Assembly (NCBI RefSeq): GCF_000152845.1
Contig: NZ_CH902584.1
Coordinates: forward strand, 3,575,562-3,639,561
Length of the DNA stretch: 64,000 nucleotides
Direction of reading: 5' to 3'
Source of the DNA: Roseovarius sp. 217
GTDB taxonomy: Bacteria; Pseudomonadota; Alphaproteobacteria; Rhodobacterales; Rhodobacteraceae
Position 1 is the stretch's first letter. Every line of letters starts with the position of its first letter. A model generated the notes under the pieces. It was not told where the DNA came from. It did not search any database and saw only the letters and a list, made by a program, of their open reading frames with translations. Shown one piece after another: positions 26,710 to 37,199 of this stretch. Position numbers and translations under genes: made by a program.

Positions 26710-27948
26710 TCAGTCGTTCCACGCCTTGTCGATGCCGTTGATCTGGACGCGGGTCGGCAGACCCAGCTGGTCCAGAACCGTAAGGAAGGGTTTGGGGTCC
26801 AGTTCTTCGACATTGCGCATGGTGCCGGTATCCCAGTCGCCCTGCGCGATCAGGATGGCGGCGGCGACGGGCGGCACGCCAGCGGTGTAGGAAATCCCCT
26901 GGCTGCCAACCTCGTCAAAGGCTTGCTTGTGGTCGGCGACGTTGTAGACAAAGACCTCGACCGGCGCGCCGTCCTTGGTGCCTTTGACCAGATCGCCGAT
27001 ACAGGTCTTGCCAGTATAATCCGGGGCCAAGGATGCGGGATCGGGGAGCACCGCCTTGACGACTTTGAGCGGCACGACCTCCAGCCCCTCGGCGGTTGTG
27101 ACGGGATGTTCCGATAGCAGGCCAAGGTTTTGCAGCACGGTGAAGACGTTGATGTAATGCTCGCCAAAGCCCATCCAGAACCGCACATCGGCGTTGGGGT
27201 AATTGGCGGCCAGCGAATGCACCTCGTCATGCCCCGAGAGGTAGGCGCGGCAGGTGCCGACGACGGGCAAATCCCAATCGCGGCCCACCTCGAACATCTT
27301 GTTCTCTTGCCAGGCACTGTTCTGCCAGGAATAGACGGTGCCAGTGAACTCACGGAAATTGATCTCGGGGTCGAAATTAGTTGCGAAGTAGCGCCCATGC
27401 GAGCCGGCGTTGATATCCACGATGTCGATGGAGGTGACCGTGTCCATATAGTCATCGGCAGCCAGCCGCGCGAAGGCATTGACCACGCCGGGATCAAATC
27501 CGATGCCGAGAATGGCGGTCACGCCGTTCTGCGCGCAGAGGTCGCGCTTTTTCCATTCGTAATTGGCATACCACGGCGGCGTTTCGCAGATCTTGGCCGG
27601 GTCTTCGTGAATGGCCGTGTCGATATAGGCGGCCCCTGTTTCGATACAGGCGTCGAGCACGGACATGTTCACGAAAGGCGAGCCGACGTTGATCACGATC
27701 TCAGCCCCGGTCTTGCGGATGAGGTCTGCCACGGCAGCGCTGTCCATGGCGTCAATTTCATGGCTGGCGAAGGTGCCGGGCTGTTTCATCGCGGATTTTG
27801 CGTGAACCGAGGCGATGATCGCATCGCATTTGGCGAGCGTGCGCGAGGCGATGTGCAGATCGCCCAACATATCGTTATTCTGAGCGCATTTATGGGCGGT
27901 GACCTGAGCCACGCCACCGGCACCGATGATAAGCACGTTACGTTTCAC
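26710..27948 (-). CDS. Carboxynorspermidine synthase (saccharopine dehydrogenase family)
   Basis: The 412-residue enzyme reductively condenses aspartate semialdehyde with a diamine to give carboxy(nor)spermidine. The N-terminal Rossmann motif is LIIGAGGVAQVTAHK, the family motif INVGSPFVNMSVLDACIETG follows, and GIGFDPGVVNAFARLA marks the saccharopine-dehydrogenase-like fold. The start is GTG with AAGGAG upstream. The decarboxylase of the same pathway lies upstream on the same strand with a 72-base gap, so the pair forms the alternative spermidine/norspermidine route. Confidence 0.9.
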   Translation of the reverse strand: MKRNVLIIGAGGVAQVTAHKCAQNNDMLGDLHIASRTLAKCDAIIASVHAKSAMKQPGTFASHEIDAMDSAAVADLIRKTGAEIVINVGSPFVNMSVLDACIETGAAYIDTAIHEDPAKICETPPWYANYEWKKRDLCAQNGVTAILGIGFDPGVVNAFARLAADDYMDTVTSIDIVDINAGSHGRYFATNFDPEINFREFTGTVYSWQNSAWQENKMFEVGRDWDLPVVGTCRAYLSGHDEVHSLAANYPNADVRFWMGFGEHYINVFTVLQNLGLLSEHPVTTAEGLEVVPLKVVKAVLPDPASLAPDYTGKTCIGDLVKGTKDGAPVEVFVYNVADHKQAFDEVGSQGISYTAGVPPVAAAILIAQGDWDTGTMRNVEELDPKPFLTVLDQLGLPTRVQINGIDKAWND

Positions 27949-28020
27949 TTCTGCTGTCTCCTTTTGTTGCAGGACAGGGGAAGGAGGGCGATCAGCCCCG
28001 GGAAAGAGAGAGGGTGGTCC

Positions 28021-29115
28021 TCATGAGAGCGAGGCGGCATAGTCCTCGAAGGTAAAGCTGCGGATCAGATCGACGGTCCCATCGGGGCGCCGGATGGCGA
28101 TGGCGGGCATGTTGACGCCATTGAACCAGTTTTTCTTGACCATCGTGTAACCGGCGGTATCTGCGATGGAGATACGGTCGCCGATGGACAGCGGTGCCGC
28201 AAAACGCGCTTCGCCGAAAATATCGCCCGCAAGGCAGGATTTGCCGCAGATTTCATAGGCATGCGATCCCTCCTGCGGCAGCTTGGCGCTCTCGCGGTAG
28301 ATCAGCAGGTCGAGCATATGCGCCTCGGTGCTTGAATCGACGATGGCGAGATCCTTGCCGTTGTCGAGCAGATCGAGCACCGTCACCTCGAGCGTGGTCG
28401 ACCCGGTGATCGCCGCCTCGCCCGGCTCGAGATAGACCTGCACGCCGAAGCGCTCGGCAAAGCCCTTGAGCCGCGCGGCAAGCTTTTCGAGCGGATAGTC
28501 GTCGCCGGTGAAATGGATACCGCCGCCGAGCGAGACCCATTGCAGCCGCTCGAGCACCGGCGCGAATTCCGCCTCGATGCGGGCAAGCTGCTGGTCGAAG
28601 AGGTCGAAATCGCTGTTCTCGCAATTGTAATGGATCATCACCCCGGAAATCCGGTCGATCACGCCCAGGATCTTGTCCACGTCCCATTCGCCCAAGCGCG
28701 AAAAAGGCCGCGCCGGATCGGCGAGATCGAAACTTGACGTTGAAAAGCGCGGATTGAGGCGCAGGCCGCGTTCGATCCCGGCAGACTGGCTGTCATAGCG
28801 TGTCAACTGGCCCACGGTGTTGAAGATGATCTTGTCGGCGTAGGACACCGCGTCGTCGATCTCGGCATCGGACCATGCCACGGAATAGGCATGGGTTTCC
28901 TTGCCGAACTTTTCGCGCCCCAGCCGCAATTCAAAGAGCGAAGAGGAGGTGGTGCCATCCATATAGGGCTGCATCGTTGGAAAGGCCGACCACGTAGCAA
29001 AACACTTCAGCGCCAAAAGCGCCTTGGCCCCCGAGAGCGCGCGCAGGCGCTCGATCTTGTGCATGTTCTGCAAGAGGCGCTGTTCGTCGATCAGATAATA
29101 GGGTGTCGGGATCAT
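28021..29115 (-). CDS. nspC: Carboxynorspermidine decarboxylase
   Basis: The 364-residue PLP enzyme of the alanine-racemase-fold decarboxylase family removes the carboxyl from carboxy(nor)spermidine. The PLP lysine is in AKALLALKCFATW near residue 37, the barrel motif is VSLGGGIHFTG, the phosphate site YLEPGEA, and the C-terminal active-site motif YEICGKSCLAGD carries the catalytic cysteine. It pairs with the synthase gene downstream and is divergent from lexA, with about 175 bases between starts. Confidence 0.93.
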   Translation of the reverse strand: MIPTPYYLIDEQRLLQNMHKIERLRALSGAKALLALKCFATWSAFPTMQPYMDGTTSSSLFELRLGREKFGKETHAYSVAWSDAEIDDAVSYADKIIFNTVGQLTRYDSQSAGIERGLRLNPRFSTSSFDLADPARPFSRLGEWDVDKILGVIDRISGVMIHYNCENSDFDLFDQQLARIEAEFAPVLERLQWVSLGGGIHFTGDDYPLEKLAARLKGFAERFGVQVYLEPGEAAITGSTTLEVTVLDLLDNGKDLAIVDSSTEAHMLDLLIYRESAKLPQEGSHAYEICGKSCLAGDIFGEARFAAPLSIGDRISIADTAGYTMVKKNWFNGVNMPAIAIRRPDGTVDLIRSFTFEDYAASLS

Positions 29116-29230
29116 CTGGCCCCCCTTTTGCTGTCACAGGGTCATGCGGTGTCGCGCAGCGCATACCCCCCCGGGTCACGCGATGCAATGGCAGAGCGGC
29201 CCAATGCGCCCGGCAAGACCGCCGAACGGA

Positions 29231-29259
29231 TTGACACAAAACGGGAACATGTGTAGAAC
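29231..29259 (+). promoter_or_regulatory. lexA promoter with SOS box overlapping the -10 element
   Basis: TTGACA at 29231-29236 and TAGAAC at 29254-29259 are spaced by 17 bases. GAAC at 29245-29248 and GAAC at 29256-29259 with seven bases between form the direct repeat GTTC-N7-GTTC on the other strand, the LexA box known from alphaproteobacteria. The box covers the -10 element, so LexA would repress its own gene. Confidence 0.85.
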
Positions 29260-29291
29260 AAAACCAAATGACCCCTGAGAGGATCCGGCCC

Positions 29292-29993
29292 ATGCTGACC
29301 AAAAAACAACTCGATTTGCTGGAGTTTATTCAGAAGCGTGTGCAGCGGGACGGGGTTCCGCCCAGTTTTGACGAGATGAAAGAGGCGCTTGATCTGCGGT
29401 CGAAATCCGGCATTCACCGCCTGATCACGGCGCTGGAGGAACGCGGGTTCATCCGACGTCTGGCGCACCGTGCGCGGGCGCTGGAAATTGTGCGTCTGCC
29501 CGAGAGCCTCGGGGGCGAGGCGCGCCACAGTTTTACCCCCCGCGTGATCGACGGCGACCGCCCGAATGGCCCGCGCCCGGCCAATTCCCAGCCGGTCGAG
29601 GTGGCGCATGCCTTTGAGGTGCCTCTGATGGGACGCATCGCCGCTGGTGTGCCGATCGAGGCGATTGCCCATGTGCAACACAATGTGTCGGTGCCCAGCA
29701 CCATGATCCGGGGCGCGGCCAATCACTATGCGCTCGAGGTGCGCGGCGATTCGATGATCGAGGCCGGGATCAACGATGGTGATGTGGTGATCATCCGCGA
29801 AACCTCGGTGGCGGATAATGGCGATATCGTCGTGGCCTTGATCGAGGATCAGGAGGCGACGCTGAAACGCTTTTATCGTCGGGGCAATGCCATCGCGCTC
29901 GAGGCGGCAAATCCCGCCTATGAAACCCGCCTCTTTCCCGAAGATCAGGTGCAGGTTCAGGGGCGGTTGGTCGGGTTGATCCGCAGCTACTGA
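29292..29993 (+). CDS. lexA: SOS repressor LexA
   Basis: The 233-residue repressor has a winged helix at residues 1-65 ([16 protein letters not shown], then [15 protein letters not shown]), a linker, and the S24 autoprotease domain. The Ala-Gly cleavage site lies in [11 protein letters not shown], the nucleophile serine in GDSMIEAGI and the catalytic lysine in ATLKRFYRR. The ATG at 29292 has GAGAGG upstream and gives the standard N-terminus; an ATG at 29268 would add eight residues. An SOS box overlaps its promoter. Its last codons overlap the end of convergent comEC by seven bases. Confidence 0.95.
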   Translation: MLTKKQLDLLEFIQKRVQRDGVPPSFDEMKEALDLRSKSGIHRLITALEERGFIRRLAHRARALEIVRLPESLGGEARHSFTPRVIDGDRPNGPRPANSQPVEVAHAFEVPLMGRIAAGVPIEAIAHVQHNVSVPSTMIRGAANHYALEVRGDSMIEAGINDGDVVIIRETSVADNGDIVVALIEDQEATLKRFYRRGNAIALEAANPAYETRLFPEDQVQVQGRLVGLIRSY

Positions 29994-32029
29994 GAATTCC
30001 AGAGCCTCTGTCCGATGAGATCGCGCGCCGTGACAAGGCGCAGGCCATTCGCGGTGGCGTAATAGGCCAGTGATCCTGTGGCGCGCAGAGTGTCGGGTGT
30101 AACGATCTGGCAATCGAGGGTTTCGGCCGGAGCGGTGTCAGGTGTGACGCTGAGAACGACCAGCTTGGCCCCGTCGCAGCTGAGCGGCTTGGCGGCTGCG
30201 GCCTTGCCCGCCACGACGCGGACTCCGCGGCTCTGGGCCAGACCCTCGGACCAGCGGGCAAAGGCCGCATCGCGGCTGGCGTCGTCGCCGTCATTCTCGA
30301 GCCAATTGTCTGCCACGAACCCACCCCCTGTCGGTTTGTTGAGCGCGCGCCCCGCCTCGGTCATGATCCCGATCAGGGTGCCAGTGTCCGAGACGACCAT
30401 GACGGGCCGCTCTGTGAACGACCAGAACAGCGTGCCCAAGATGATCGGCAAGACGCCCAGAAACCGCGTCCGGCCCTGCCAGAGCACTATAAAGAGCGCC
30501 CCAAAGGCCAGCAAGGGCAGCACATAGGGGCCGGGTGCCACCACCGGCACCCGCGCCCCGTCCAGTGCCGTAACCCATTCCGCGACGCCGAGAATCCAGC
30601 GCAGGCCAAGCTCCATCACGCGCAGTGCGATCCAATCCATCCCAAGCGGCACCAAGAGCGTGGCGATGACCGCCGCAGGCATCACCAGCGCCCCCATCAA
30701 CGGCACGCTCACAAGATTGGCCAAGAGACCGAATTGCGCATATTGGTTGAAATGCGCGGCGGCAACCGGCGCCGTCGCGGCCCCGGCCACGGCTGAGGAG
30801 ATCACCACCGCCAGCACCGGGCGCAGCCAGCGCGGCCCGCGCGCGAGCCCCGCATCACGCAGCCAGCCAAACACCGCGACCAAAGCCACGGTCGCCGCAA
30901 AGGACATCTGAAAGCCGGGACCAAGCAGCGCCTCGGGGTGCAGGGTCAGCACGATCATCGCCGCCACCGCCACCGCGCGCAGGCTGAAGGCACGACGTTC
31001 GAGCATCACAGCCCCAAAGATCACCGCGACCATGACAAAGGCGCGTTCGGTCGCGACATTGCCGCCCGAGAGGCCGAGATATCCCGCCGCCGCCAGAATG
31101 GCCAAAGCGGCCGAGATCTTCTTGGCCGGAAGGCGCAGGCCAAGGCGCGGCGCGGCGGCATGGCCGAGGCGGACGGCGGCAAAGACAAATCCCGCCAACA
31201 GCCCCATATGCAGCCCGGAAATCGCGAGCAGATGCGCCAGGTTAGAGATGCGCATGACGTCGAGTGTCGCAAGGCTCAGCCCCGCGCGGTCGCCGGTCAT
31301 GATCGCCGCGGCAAAGGCACCGGTCTGCCCCGGCAGGCGGCTCTGCACATGCTGCGACAGCGCCATGCGCGCCCGAAAGAGCGCCTGGCCACCCTGCCCC
31401 GCCTCGAGCCGCAGAACCGGCGTGCGGGTATAGCCGACAGCACCGATCCCCAGAAACCACGCGTGGCGCTGGAAATCAAAGCCGCCCGGTTCGACCGGCC
31501 CACCTGTCGGGCCGAGATGCGCCGTCATGATGACGCGCAGGTTGGGCTGTGGCGTAAAATGGGGTTGATCGCCGTGCAGGGAGACACGCACCCGGCGCGG
31601 CGTGCGGTTCGGGTCGGTGCGGTGCAGAACCACATGGTCGAGCGTCAGGCGCAGCGCGTCCGAGGCTGAGCGGTCGATGCCCACGATCCGCCCTTCGACC
31701 GGGCCATAGTAGCGCCAGCCCAGCGTCGGCCCCGCCACCAGATGCGCCCGCAGGCCCGCAAGCGTAAAGCCCGCCAGTATCAGCGTCATGGCCCAGAGAA
31801 GCGGGCCGGTCCATTCGCGCCCGCGCGCGGCCAGAAGCGCCAGCAAGAGCGCGGCTGCGCCACAGCCCCAGAGGGCCGCAACGGAGGGTTCGCGCAACAG
31901 CGAGAAAAAGGCCCCCACGCCACAGGCCATAAGAACCGGCACCCAAGGAAAGAGCGCGTCGCGCTGTGCCAGCCAGATCGACTCAGCCCGGTGCCAGATT
32001 GGGTGCCAGGTCGGGTGCCAGATGCCCAA
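29987..32029 (-). CDS. comEC: ComEC/Rec2 family DNA-uptake channel
   Basis: The protein of about 680 residues has an N-terminal DUF4131-like region, a soluble OB-like segment, and the multi-helix competence domain with [20 protein letters not shown], the core ComEC motif. The C-terminal metallo-beta-lactamase-like domain of longer ComEC proteins is essentially missing; only a short tail follows the membrane helices. ComEC moves single-stranded DNA across the inner membrane. The start is uncertain: TTG at 32029 keeps the typical [12 protein letters not shown] region, while the first ATG at 31930 loses it. The first codons contain a three-unit tandem repeat. Confidence 0.88.
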   Translation of the reverse strand: MGIWHPTWHPIWHRAESIWLAQRDALFPWVPVLMACGVGAFFSLLREPSVAALWGCGAAALLLALLAARGREWTGPLLWAMTLILAGFTLAGLRAHLVAGPTLGWRYYGPVEGRIVGIDRSASDALRLTLDHVVLHRTDPNRTPRRVRVSLHGDQPHFTPQPNLRVIMTAHLGPTGGPVEPGGFDFQRHAWFLGIGAVGYTRTPVLRLEAGQGGQALFRARMALSQHVQSRLPGQTGAFAAAIMTGDRAGLSLATLDVMRISNLAHLLAISGLHMGLLAGFVFAAVRLGHAAAPRLGLRLPAKKISAALAILAAAGYLGLSGGNVATERAFVMVAVIFGAVMLERRAFSLRAVAVAAMIVLTLHPEALLGPGFQMSFAATVALVAVFGWLRDAGLARGPRWLRPVLAVVISSAVAGAATAPVAAAHFNQYAQFGLLANLVSVPLMGALVMPAAVIATLLVPLGMDWIALRVMELGLRWILGVAEWVTALDGARVPVVAPGPYVLPLLAFGALFIVLWQGRTRFLGVLPIILGTLFWSFTERPVMVVSDTGTLIGIMTEAGRALNKPTGGGFVADNWLENDGDDASRDAAFARWSEGLAQSRGVRVVAGKAAAAKPLSCDGAKLVVLSVTPDTAPAETLDCQIVTPDTLRATGSLAYYATANGLRLVTARDLIGQRLWNSQ
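31991..32026. repeat. Three tandem 12-base units at the start of comEC
   Basis: GTGCCAGATTGG, GTGCCAGGTCGG and GTGCCAGATGCC follow one another on the plus strand and encode [12 protein letters not shown] at the N-terminus of ComEC. Slippage here would add or remove four residues without breaking the frame. Confidence 0.6.
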
Positions 32030-32109
32030 GGCTTGTTTCCCCCATGACGGGCCGATAGACAGGCGACAACGCTAGCCCCATCATCGTTACCGAGAGGTTA
32101 ATCTGTCCC

Positions 32110-33522
32110 ATGTCGCAACAGGTCGTGACCCGTTTTGCCCCGTCGCCCACCGGCTATCTGCATATCGGGGGGGCGCGCACGGCGCTGTTCAACTGGCTCT
32201 TTGCGCGCGGGCGCGGCGGCAAGTTTCTGCTGCGGATCGAGGATACCGACCGGGCGCGCTCGACTCCTGAGGCGACTCAAGCGATTCTGGATGGGTTGGC
32301 CTGGCTCGGCCTCGAGCATGACGGCGCGGCGATCAGCCAATTTGAGCGCGCCGACCGCCACGCCGAGGTGGCATGCAAATTGCTGGCGGAGGGGATGGCC
32401 TATAAATGCTTTGCCACGCAGGATGAGATCGAGACCTATCGCGAGTCCGCGCGCGCAGAGGGGCGCTCGACCTTGTTCCAGAGCCCGTGGCGCGACGCCA
32501 CGCCCGATCAGCACCCCGAGGGCGTGGCGCATGTGATCCGCATCAAGGCCCCGCGCGAGGGCGTGACGGTGATCAAGGACGAGGTTCAGGGCGATGTGAC
32601 CATCGGCAACGATCAGCTTGACGATATGGTCCTGCTGCGCGGCGATGGAACGCCGGTCTATATGCTGGCCGTGGTGGTGGATGATCACGACATGGGTGTC
32701 ACCCATGTGATCCGGGGGGATGATCACCTCAACAATGCCGCGCGGCAGATGATGATTTATCAGGGGATGGGCTGGCCGCTGCCCGTCTATGCCCATATCC
32801 CGCTCATTCACGGACCCGACGGCAAGAAGCTGAGCAAGCGGCATGGCGCGCTTGGCGTAGAGGAATATCAAAAGATGGGCTATCCGGCGGCGGGGATACG
32901 CAACTATCTGGCGCGGCTTGGCTGGAGCCATGGCGATGCGGAATTCTTTGACGATGCACAGGCGCAGGCGTGGTTCGATCTCAAGGGAATCGGCAAATCC
33001 CCGGCGCGTCTGGACTTTAAGAAGCTGGAGAATCTCTGCGGTCAGCACATTGCCGCGGCCGACGATGCTGCGCTGCTGCATGAATTGTGCGATTTCCTTG
33101 CGGTGACGGAGCAACCGGCCTTGGATGACGCAAAAATGACGCTGTTCGCCAAGGCGATGTATTGCCTCAAGGAACGCGCCAAGACATTTCCGGAACTCCT
33201 TGATAAAGCGGCTTTTATCCTTGCGACGCGGCCCATTCAGCCGGAGGAGAAAGCCGCCGAGCAGCTTGATTCAGTATCCCGTGGTATACTGGGAGAATTG
33301 ACGCCGCAGTTGCAAACTGCTACGTGGACACGTGAGGCTATCGAGGGTCTGGCGACCCAATTCGCCGAAGACCATGGAATGAAGTTCGGCAAGCTGGCAG
33401 GCCCCCTTCGGGCGGCTCTGGCGGGCCGCAGTGCGACACCGAGTGTGTTCGACATGATGCTGGTTCTCGGGCGGGATGAAACCATCGCCCGGCTATCCGA
33501 TGCGGCCTGTAGAGGGGATTAA
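32110..33522 (+). CDS. gltX: Glutamyl-tRNA synthetase
   Basis: The 470-residue class I synthetase charges tRNA-Glu. The HIGH-type motif is [13 protein letters not shown] at residues 10-22 and the KMSKS-type loop is [11 protein letters not shown] near residue 240. The anticodon-binding C-terminal domain is complete. GAGAGGT precedes the ATG. The last 450 or so bases are somewhat less GC-rich than the catalytic part. Many Rhodobacterales carry two gltX genes, so this may not be the only copy. gltA follows 76 bases downstream. Confidence 0.95.
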   Translation: MSQQVVTRFAPSPTGYLHIGGARTALFNWLFARGRGGKFLLRIEDTDRARSTPEATQAILDGLAWLGLEHDGAAISQFERADRHAEVACKLLAEGMAYKCFATQDEIETYRESARAEGRSTLFQSPWRDATPDQHPEGVAHVIRIKAPREGVTVIKDEVQGDVTIGNDQLDDMVLLRGDGTPVYMLAVVVDDHDMGVTHVIRGDDHLNNAARQMMIYQGMGWPLPVYAHIPLIHGPDGKKLSKRHGALGVEEYQKMGYPAAGIRNYLARLGWSHGDAEFFDDAQAQAWFDLKGIGKSPARLDFKKLENLCGQHIAAADDAALLHELCDFLAVTEQPALDDAKMTLFAKAMYCLKERAKTFPELLDKAAFILATRPIQPEEKAAEQLDSVSRGILGELTPQLQTATWTREAIEGLATQFAEDHGMKFGKLAGPLRAALAGRSATPSVFDMMLVLGRDETIARLSDAACRGD

Positions 33523-33598
33523 TCCCTTGGCAAGGCGTTACGTTTATCCAGCCTGAAGCGCAGATGGCGCATGCGGGCGCTGAAAGGGAGGACCCCTG

Positions 33599-34894
33599 AT
33601 GTCAGACGACAAGAGAGTGGCGAAGCTGGAGATTGCGGGCAAGACCTATGAATTGCCGATGTATTCCCCCACGGCGGGCCCGGATGTGATCGACATCCGC
33701 AAGCTCTATGCCGATGCGGGCGTGTTCACCTATGACCCCGGCTATACCTCGACCGCAAGCTGTGACAGCACCATCACCTTTATCGACGGCGACAAGGGTG
33801 AATTGCTGCATCGCGGCTATCCGATCGACCAATTGGCCGAGAAATCGCATTACCTCGAAGTGTGTTATCTGCTGCTCTACGGCGAATTGCCGAGCCCCGC
33901 ACAACTCGAGGATTTCGAGAGCCGCGTGACCAACCACACGATGATCCATGAGCAGATGCATTTCCTGTTCCGCGGCTTTCGCCGGGATGCGCATCCGATG
34001 GCGATCATGGTGGGGGTGGTCGGCGCGCTCAGTGCGTTCTATCACGACAGCACCGATATCACCGATCCCTGGCAGCGCGAAGTCGCCTCGATCCGGCTGA
34101 TCGCCAAGATGCCGACCATTGCCGCGATGGCCTATAAATACACCATCGGCCAGCCGTTCGAGTATCCGCGCAACGACCTCGACTATGCGTCGAACTTTCT
34201 GCGCATGTGCTTTGCGGTGCCGGCGGAGAATTTCGTGGTCAACCCGATCCTGAGCCGTGCGATGGACCGGATTTTCACGCTTCATGCCGATCACGAGCAG
34301 AACGCCTCGACCTCGACCGTGCGGCTTGCCTCGTCTTCGGGGGCCAACCCGTTTGCTTGCGTCGCGGCCGGGATTGCCTGTCTCTGGGGGCCGGCACATG
34401 GCGGTGCCAATCAGGCCTGCCTCGAGATGTTGCAGGAAATCGGCACGCCCGATCGCATTCCGGAATTCATCGCCCGCGCCAAGGATAAGGACGACCCCTT
34501 CCGCCTGATGGGCTTTGGTCACCGGGTCTACAAGAATTTCGATCCGCGCGCCAAGGTGATGAAGCAATCCGCCGATGAGGTTCTGGAACTGCTGGGTGTC
34601 GAGAACAACCCGACGCTTCAGGTGGCCAAGGAGCTGGAAAAGCAGGCGCTGGCCGATCCGTATTTCGCGGATAAGAAGCTGTTCCCGAATGTGGATTTCT
34701 ACTCGGGCATCATCCTCGAGGCGATGGGTTTCCCGACCTCGATGTTCACGCCGATTTTCGCGGTCAGCCGCACCATCGGCTGGATTTCCCAATGGAAGGA
34801 AATGATCGCCGATCCGCAGCTCAAGATCGGACGCCCGCGCCAGCTCTACAAAGGGGCAACGCTGCGCGATTACGTGGATATCGAAAAGCGCTGA
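33599..34894 (+). CDS. gltA: Citrate synthase
   Basis: The 431-residue type II citrate synthase catalyses acetyl-CoA plus oxaloacetate to citrate. The N-terminal beta-rich domain of hexameric proteobacterial enzymes is present (residues 1-60). Active-site histidines are in [18 protein letters not shown] and [14 protein letters not shown], and [14 protein letters not shown] contains the substrate-binding arginine. GGGAGG lies upstream of the ATG. A clear intrinsic terminator follows. Confidence 0.97.
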   Translation: MSDDKRVAKLEIAGKTYELPMYSPTAGPDVIDIRKLYADAGVFTYDPGYTSTASCDSTITFIDGDKGELLHRGYPIDQLAEKSHYLEVCYLLLYGELPSPAQLEDFESRVTNHTMIHEQMHFLFRGFRRDAHPMAIMVGVVGALSAFYHDSTDITDPWQREVASIRLIAKMPTIAAMAYKYTIGQPFEYPRNDLDYASNFLRMCFAVPAENFVVNPILSRAMDRIFTLHADHEQNASTSTVRLASSSGANPFACVAAGIACLWGPAHGGANQACLEMLQEIGTPDRIPEFIARAKDKDDPFRLMGFGHRVYKNFDPRAKVMKQSADEVLELLGVENNPTLQVAKELEKQALADPYFADKKLFPNVDFYSGIILEAMGFPTSMFTPIFAVSRTIGWISQWKEMIADPQLKIGRPRQLYKGATLRDYVDIEKR

Positions 34895-34918
34895 GGCGCA
34901 TGCGCCCTCCCAAGACGA

Positions 34919-34945
34919 AAGCCCGGCTCCATGCCGGGCTTTTGA
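34919..34945 (+). terminator. Intrinsic terminator of gltA
   Basis: AAAGCCCGGC, a five-base loop TCCAT, and GCCGGGCTTTT form a textbook GC stem followed by T residues, 25 bases after the gltA stop. Confidence 0.85.
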
Positions 34946-34963
34946 GTTTTAAAAAGTCGTAAC

Positions 34964-36027
34964 CTATCCGGGTGCCAGCCCCGCGCCGATCATCATGCCT
35001 GCACCAAAGAGACTAGCCGCCGACAGCAGCGCCCAGCCAAAGAGTTTTGCCATCGAGAAAGGTCGCTCGCCAAAACAACGTCCGTCGATCCCAGACACAA
35101 CAATGCGGTATGGCTTGCCCGCATAGCGATAATGCAGGATCCACAGCGGCAAGAGCACGCGTCGGAACCGGATTTCCGAAAGGTGCCCGGTCCAGGTGAT
35201 ATTCCTGATCCGCCCGCCGCCAGCATCCACCTGAATGCGCCGCCTTACCTGCTCTTCTATGTCCCGGCGCAGCTTGATCAACCCGTCAGACACCCGGCTC
35301 CCGTGCAGATCCGCCGCAAACCCAGCCAGATATTCCGGCTGATAAGGTTTGAGCCATTGAGGATAGAACCCGTGCATGATCCCGTCGCGAATATCCGGCG
35401 TGACATGGTCCGAGGCCCCGATCACCACGTCATCAAGCACCATCATTACCTGCCCGGAGACCCTCCGCCAGCGCGCAGATTTTCCGTGTCCAGTACGCCG
35501 TTGGGCCGTGTAGTTCACGTCTTTGGCCGCATCGAAGGTCCAGAAAGGTGCATAGACCGCCGCGATCTGGCCCGCTGTCACCACCTTGGAAAGCGGTGCG
35601 GCGCTGACCAGAGCCCACGCACCCAGCAAGCGATTGCATCACCTGCGTCGGCCTTTGTATTGCCAATGGGGATAAGAGCAGAAGGCGTATAATGCGAATG
35701 CCCCCCGAACAGGACCACCGAACCGTTGCAATAGGGGCATTGTTCGGACACCGCACGGCCCACAAACACGACCTCACCGCCACAGGTATCGCAGCGATGT
35801 GCGTGCTCAATCTCGGGCGTCTCATCCTCGGGCGCGCCGGGATCATAGGCCGCCTCGCGCCGCGGGTTGAGGCCCGAATCTACAACGCTCTCTGTCAGAC
35901 GCCCACAGGAGTCGCATCTGAGGGACTGTGTTTGCGGATCAAACCCTTTCTGCCCGCCGCACGACGCACACCGCAGGGCCGCCTGCACAGCGTCGAACTC
36001 TGGTTTGGTCTGCGCCCACGGGTTCAT
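34964..36027 (-). pseudogene. Zinc-ribbon membrane-associated protein gene broken by a frameshift
   Basis: Two overlapping frames together make one protein of about 350 residues. The first part starts MNPWAQTKPEFDAVQ and carries two four-cysteine zinc ribbons (LRCASCGG/RCDSCGR and RCDTCGG/QCPYCNG). The second begins near PLSKVVTAGQIAAVYAPFWTF and ends in two membrane helices. The frame changes at about 35588-35595, where one base appears to be missing between SAPHR and LSKVV. The intact family is a conserved protein with zinc ribbons and a C-terminal membrane anchor, of unknown function. The upstream 101-residue gene overlaps its start (ATGA). Confidence 0.8.
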
Positions 36028-36329
36028 TGGTCGGACCCCATGATCATCACGGCAAGTTCGGTCACGAAACGCAACCGCTCCATCGCCCGCATCGCGGCCC
36101 CATCCAGATCCCCGGTTTTGGCCCAATCACCGTAGAAGGCACCGACAAAGAGCAATAGCAGCCCCCAGACCCCGACAAAGGACCACCCGCGCATACGCCG
36201 CAGCAGGCTCGGTGCGCTCGCCTGCATGCCGCATTTGCCTTCCATGATATCAATGCTCTTGCGTATCGGCCAAATGCCAATCAGCGCCATAACGCCAAGA
36301 CTGCCAAGCGCCGACAGGACAAGCATCAT
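36024..36329 (-). CDS. Small membrane protein, 101 residues
   Basis: Two hydrophobic helices (LVLSALGSLGVMALIGIWPI at residues 3-22 and GWSFVGVWGLLLLFVGAFYG at about 48-67) flank a short basic loop. I recognise no family. Its stop overlaps the start of the zinc-ribbon gene, so the two are coupled and probably act together at the membrane. Confidence 0.65.
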   Translation of the reverse strand: MMLVLSALGSLGVMALIGIWPIRKSIDIMEGKCGMQASAPSLLRRMRGWSFVGVWGLLLLFVGAFYGDWAKTGDLDGAAMRAMERLRFVTELAVMIMGSDQ

Positions 36330-36347
36330 GCGCCCGGCCCTCGCGGC

Positions 36348-37127
36348 TCAGCGCCCCTCAAACTGTGCGGGGCGTTTTTCGAGGAAAGCCACCACGCCTT
36401 CTTTGAAGTCGCGGCTCTGGCCGCAGGCGCCTTGCAATTTGGCCTCAAGGTCAAGCTGGGTTTCAAGCGTGTTGTCCCATGTGCTGCGGATCGCCTGTTT
36501 GATGGCACCATAAGTTTGCGTTGGTCCCTTGGCCAGATGGGCCGCACGGGCGCGCCAATGGGCGGCAAAGCCTTCGTCGCTGACCGCCTCCCAGATCATG
36601 CCCCAATCGCTCGCCTGACGCGCGGAGATGGGTTCCGCAAAGAGCGCGGCCCCCATTGCCTTGGCCATGCCCATCTGACGCGGCAGCGCATAGGTGCCGC
36701 CCGCATCCGGAATGAGGCCGATGCGGGCAAAGGCCTGAAGGAAATAGGCGCTCTCGGTCGCGATCACCACATCCGCCGACAGGGCCAGATTGGCCCCTGC
36801 CCCGGCCGCCGGTCCGTTGACCGCGCTGATCGTCGGCACCGGGCAATCGGTGATGGCGCGCAGCATCGGCACATATTCCTCGCGCAGCACCCGCTCGAGA
36901 TCGAGCGTCGTGGCATTGCCCCCGTCGCCCAGATCCTGCCCCGAGCAAAACGCACGGCCCGTGCCCGTGAGCACCACAACACGCGCCTCGCGTCCCGCGT
37001 GGATCACCGCATCGGTGATCTCGGCCCGCATCTGGGTGTTGAGCGCGTTCATCTTATCCGCGCGATTGAGGCAGAGGAGCGCCACGCCGTCGGCGATCTC
37101 CAGCGTGATGGTTTGATAGTCTTTCAC
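36348..37127 (-). CDS. Enoyl-CoA hydratase/isomerase family protein
   Basis: The crotonase-fold protein of about 259 residues has the oxyanion-hole motifs FCSGQDLGDGG and NGPAAGAGANLALSADVVIA and the active-site region ARIGLIPDAGGTYALPRQ; the sequence resembles the PaaG branch (ring-epoxide isomerase of phenylacetate degradation). No other paa genes are nearby, so substrate assignment is open. GTG at 37127 preceded by GAAAGG gives the usual family N-terminus; another in-frame GTG at 37181 would add 18 residues. It follows ccmH on the same strand. Confidence 0.85.
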   Translation of the reverse strand: MKDYQTITLEIADGVALLCLNRADKMNALNTQMRAEITDAVIHAGREARVVVLTGTGRAFCSGQDLGDGGNATTLDLERVLREEYVPMLRAITDCPVPTISAVNGPAAGAGANLALSADVVIATESAYFLQAFARIGLIPDAGGTYALPRQMGMAKAMGAALFAEPISARQASDWGMIWEAVSDEGFAAHWRARAAHLAKGPTQTYGAIKQAIRSTWDNTLETQLDLEAKLQGACGQSRDFKEGVVAFLEKRPAQFEGR

Positions 37128-37199
37128 GGATTCGGGCCTTTCGGTCTGGTTTTGCGTATCAAACCCCAGACCTCCGTCCACGCCAAGCGAAACCGGGCG

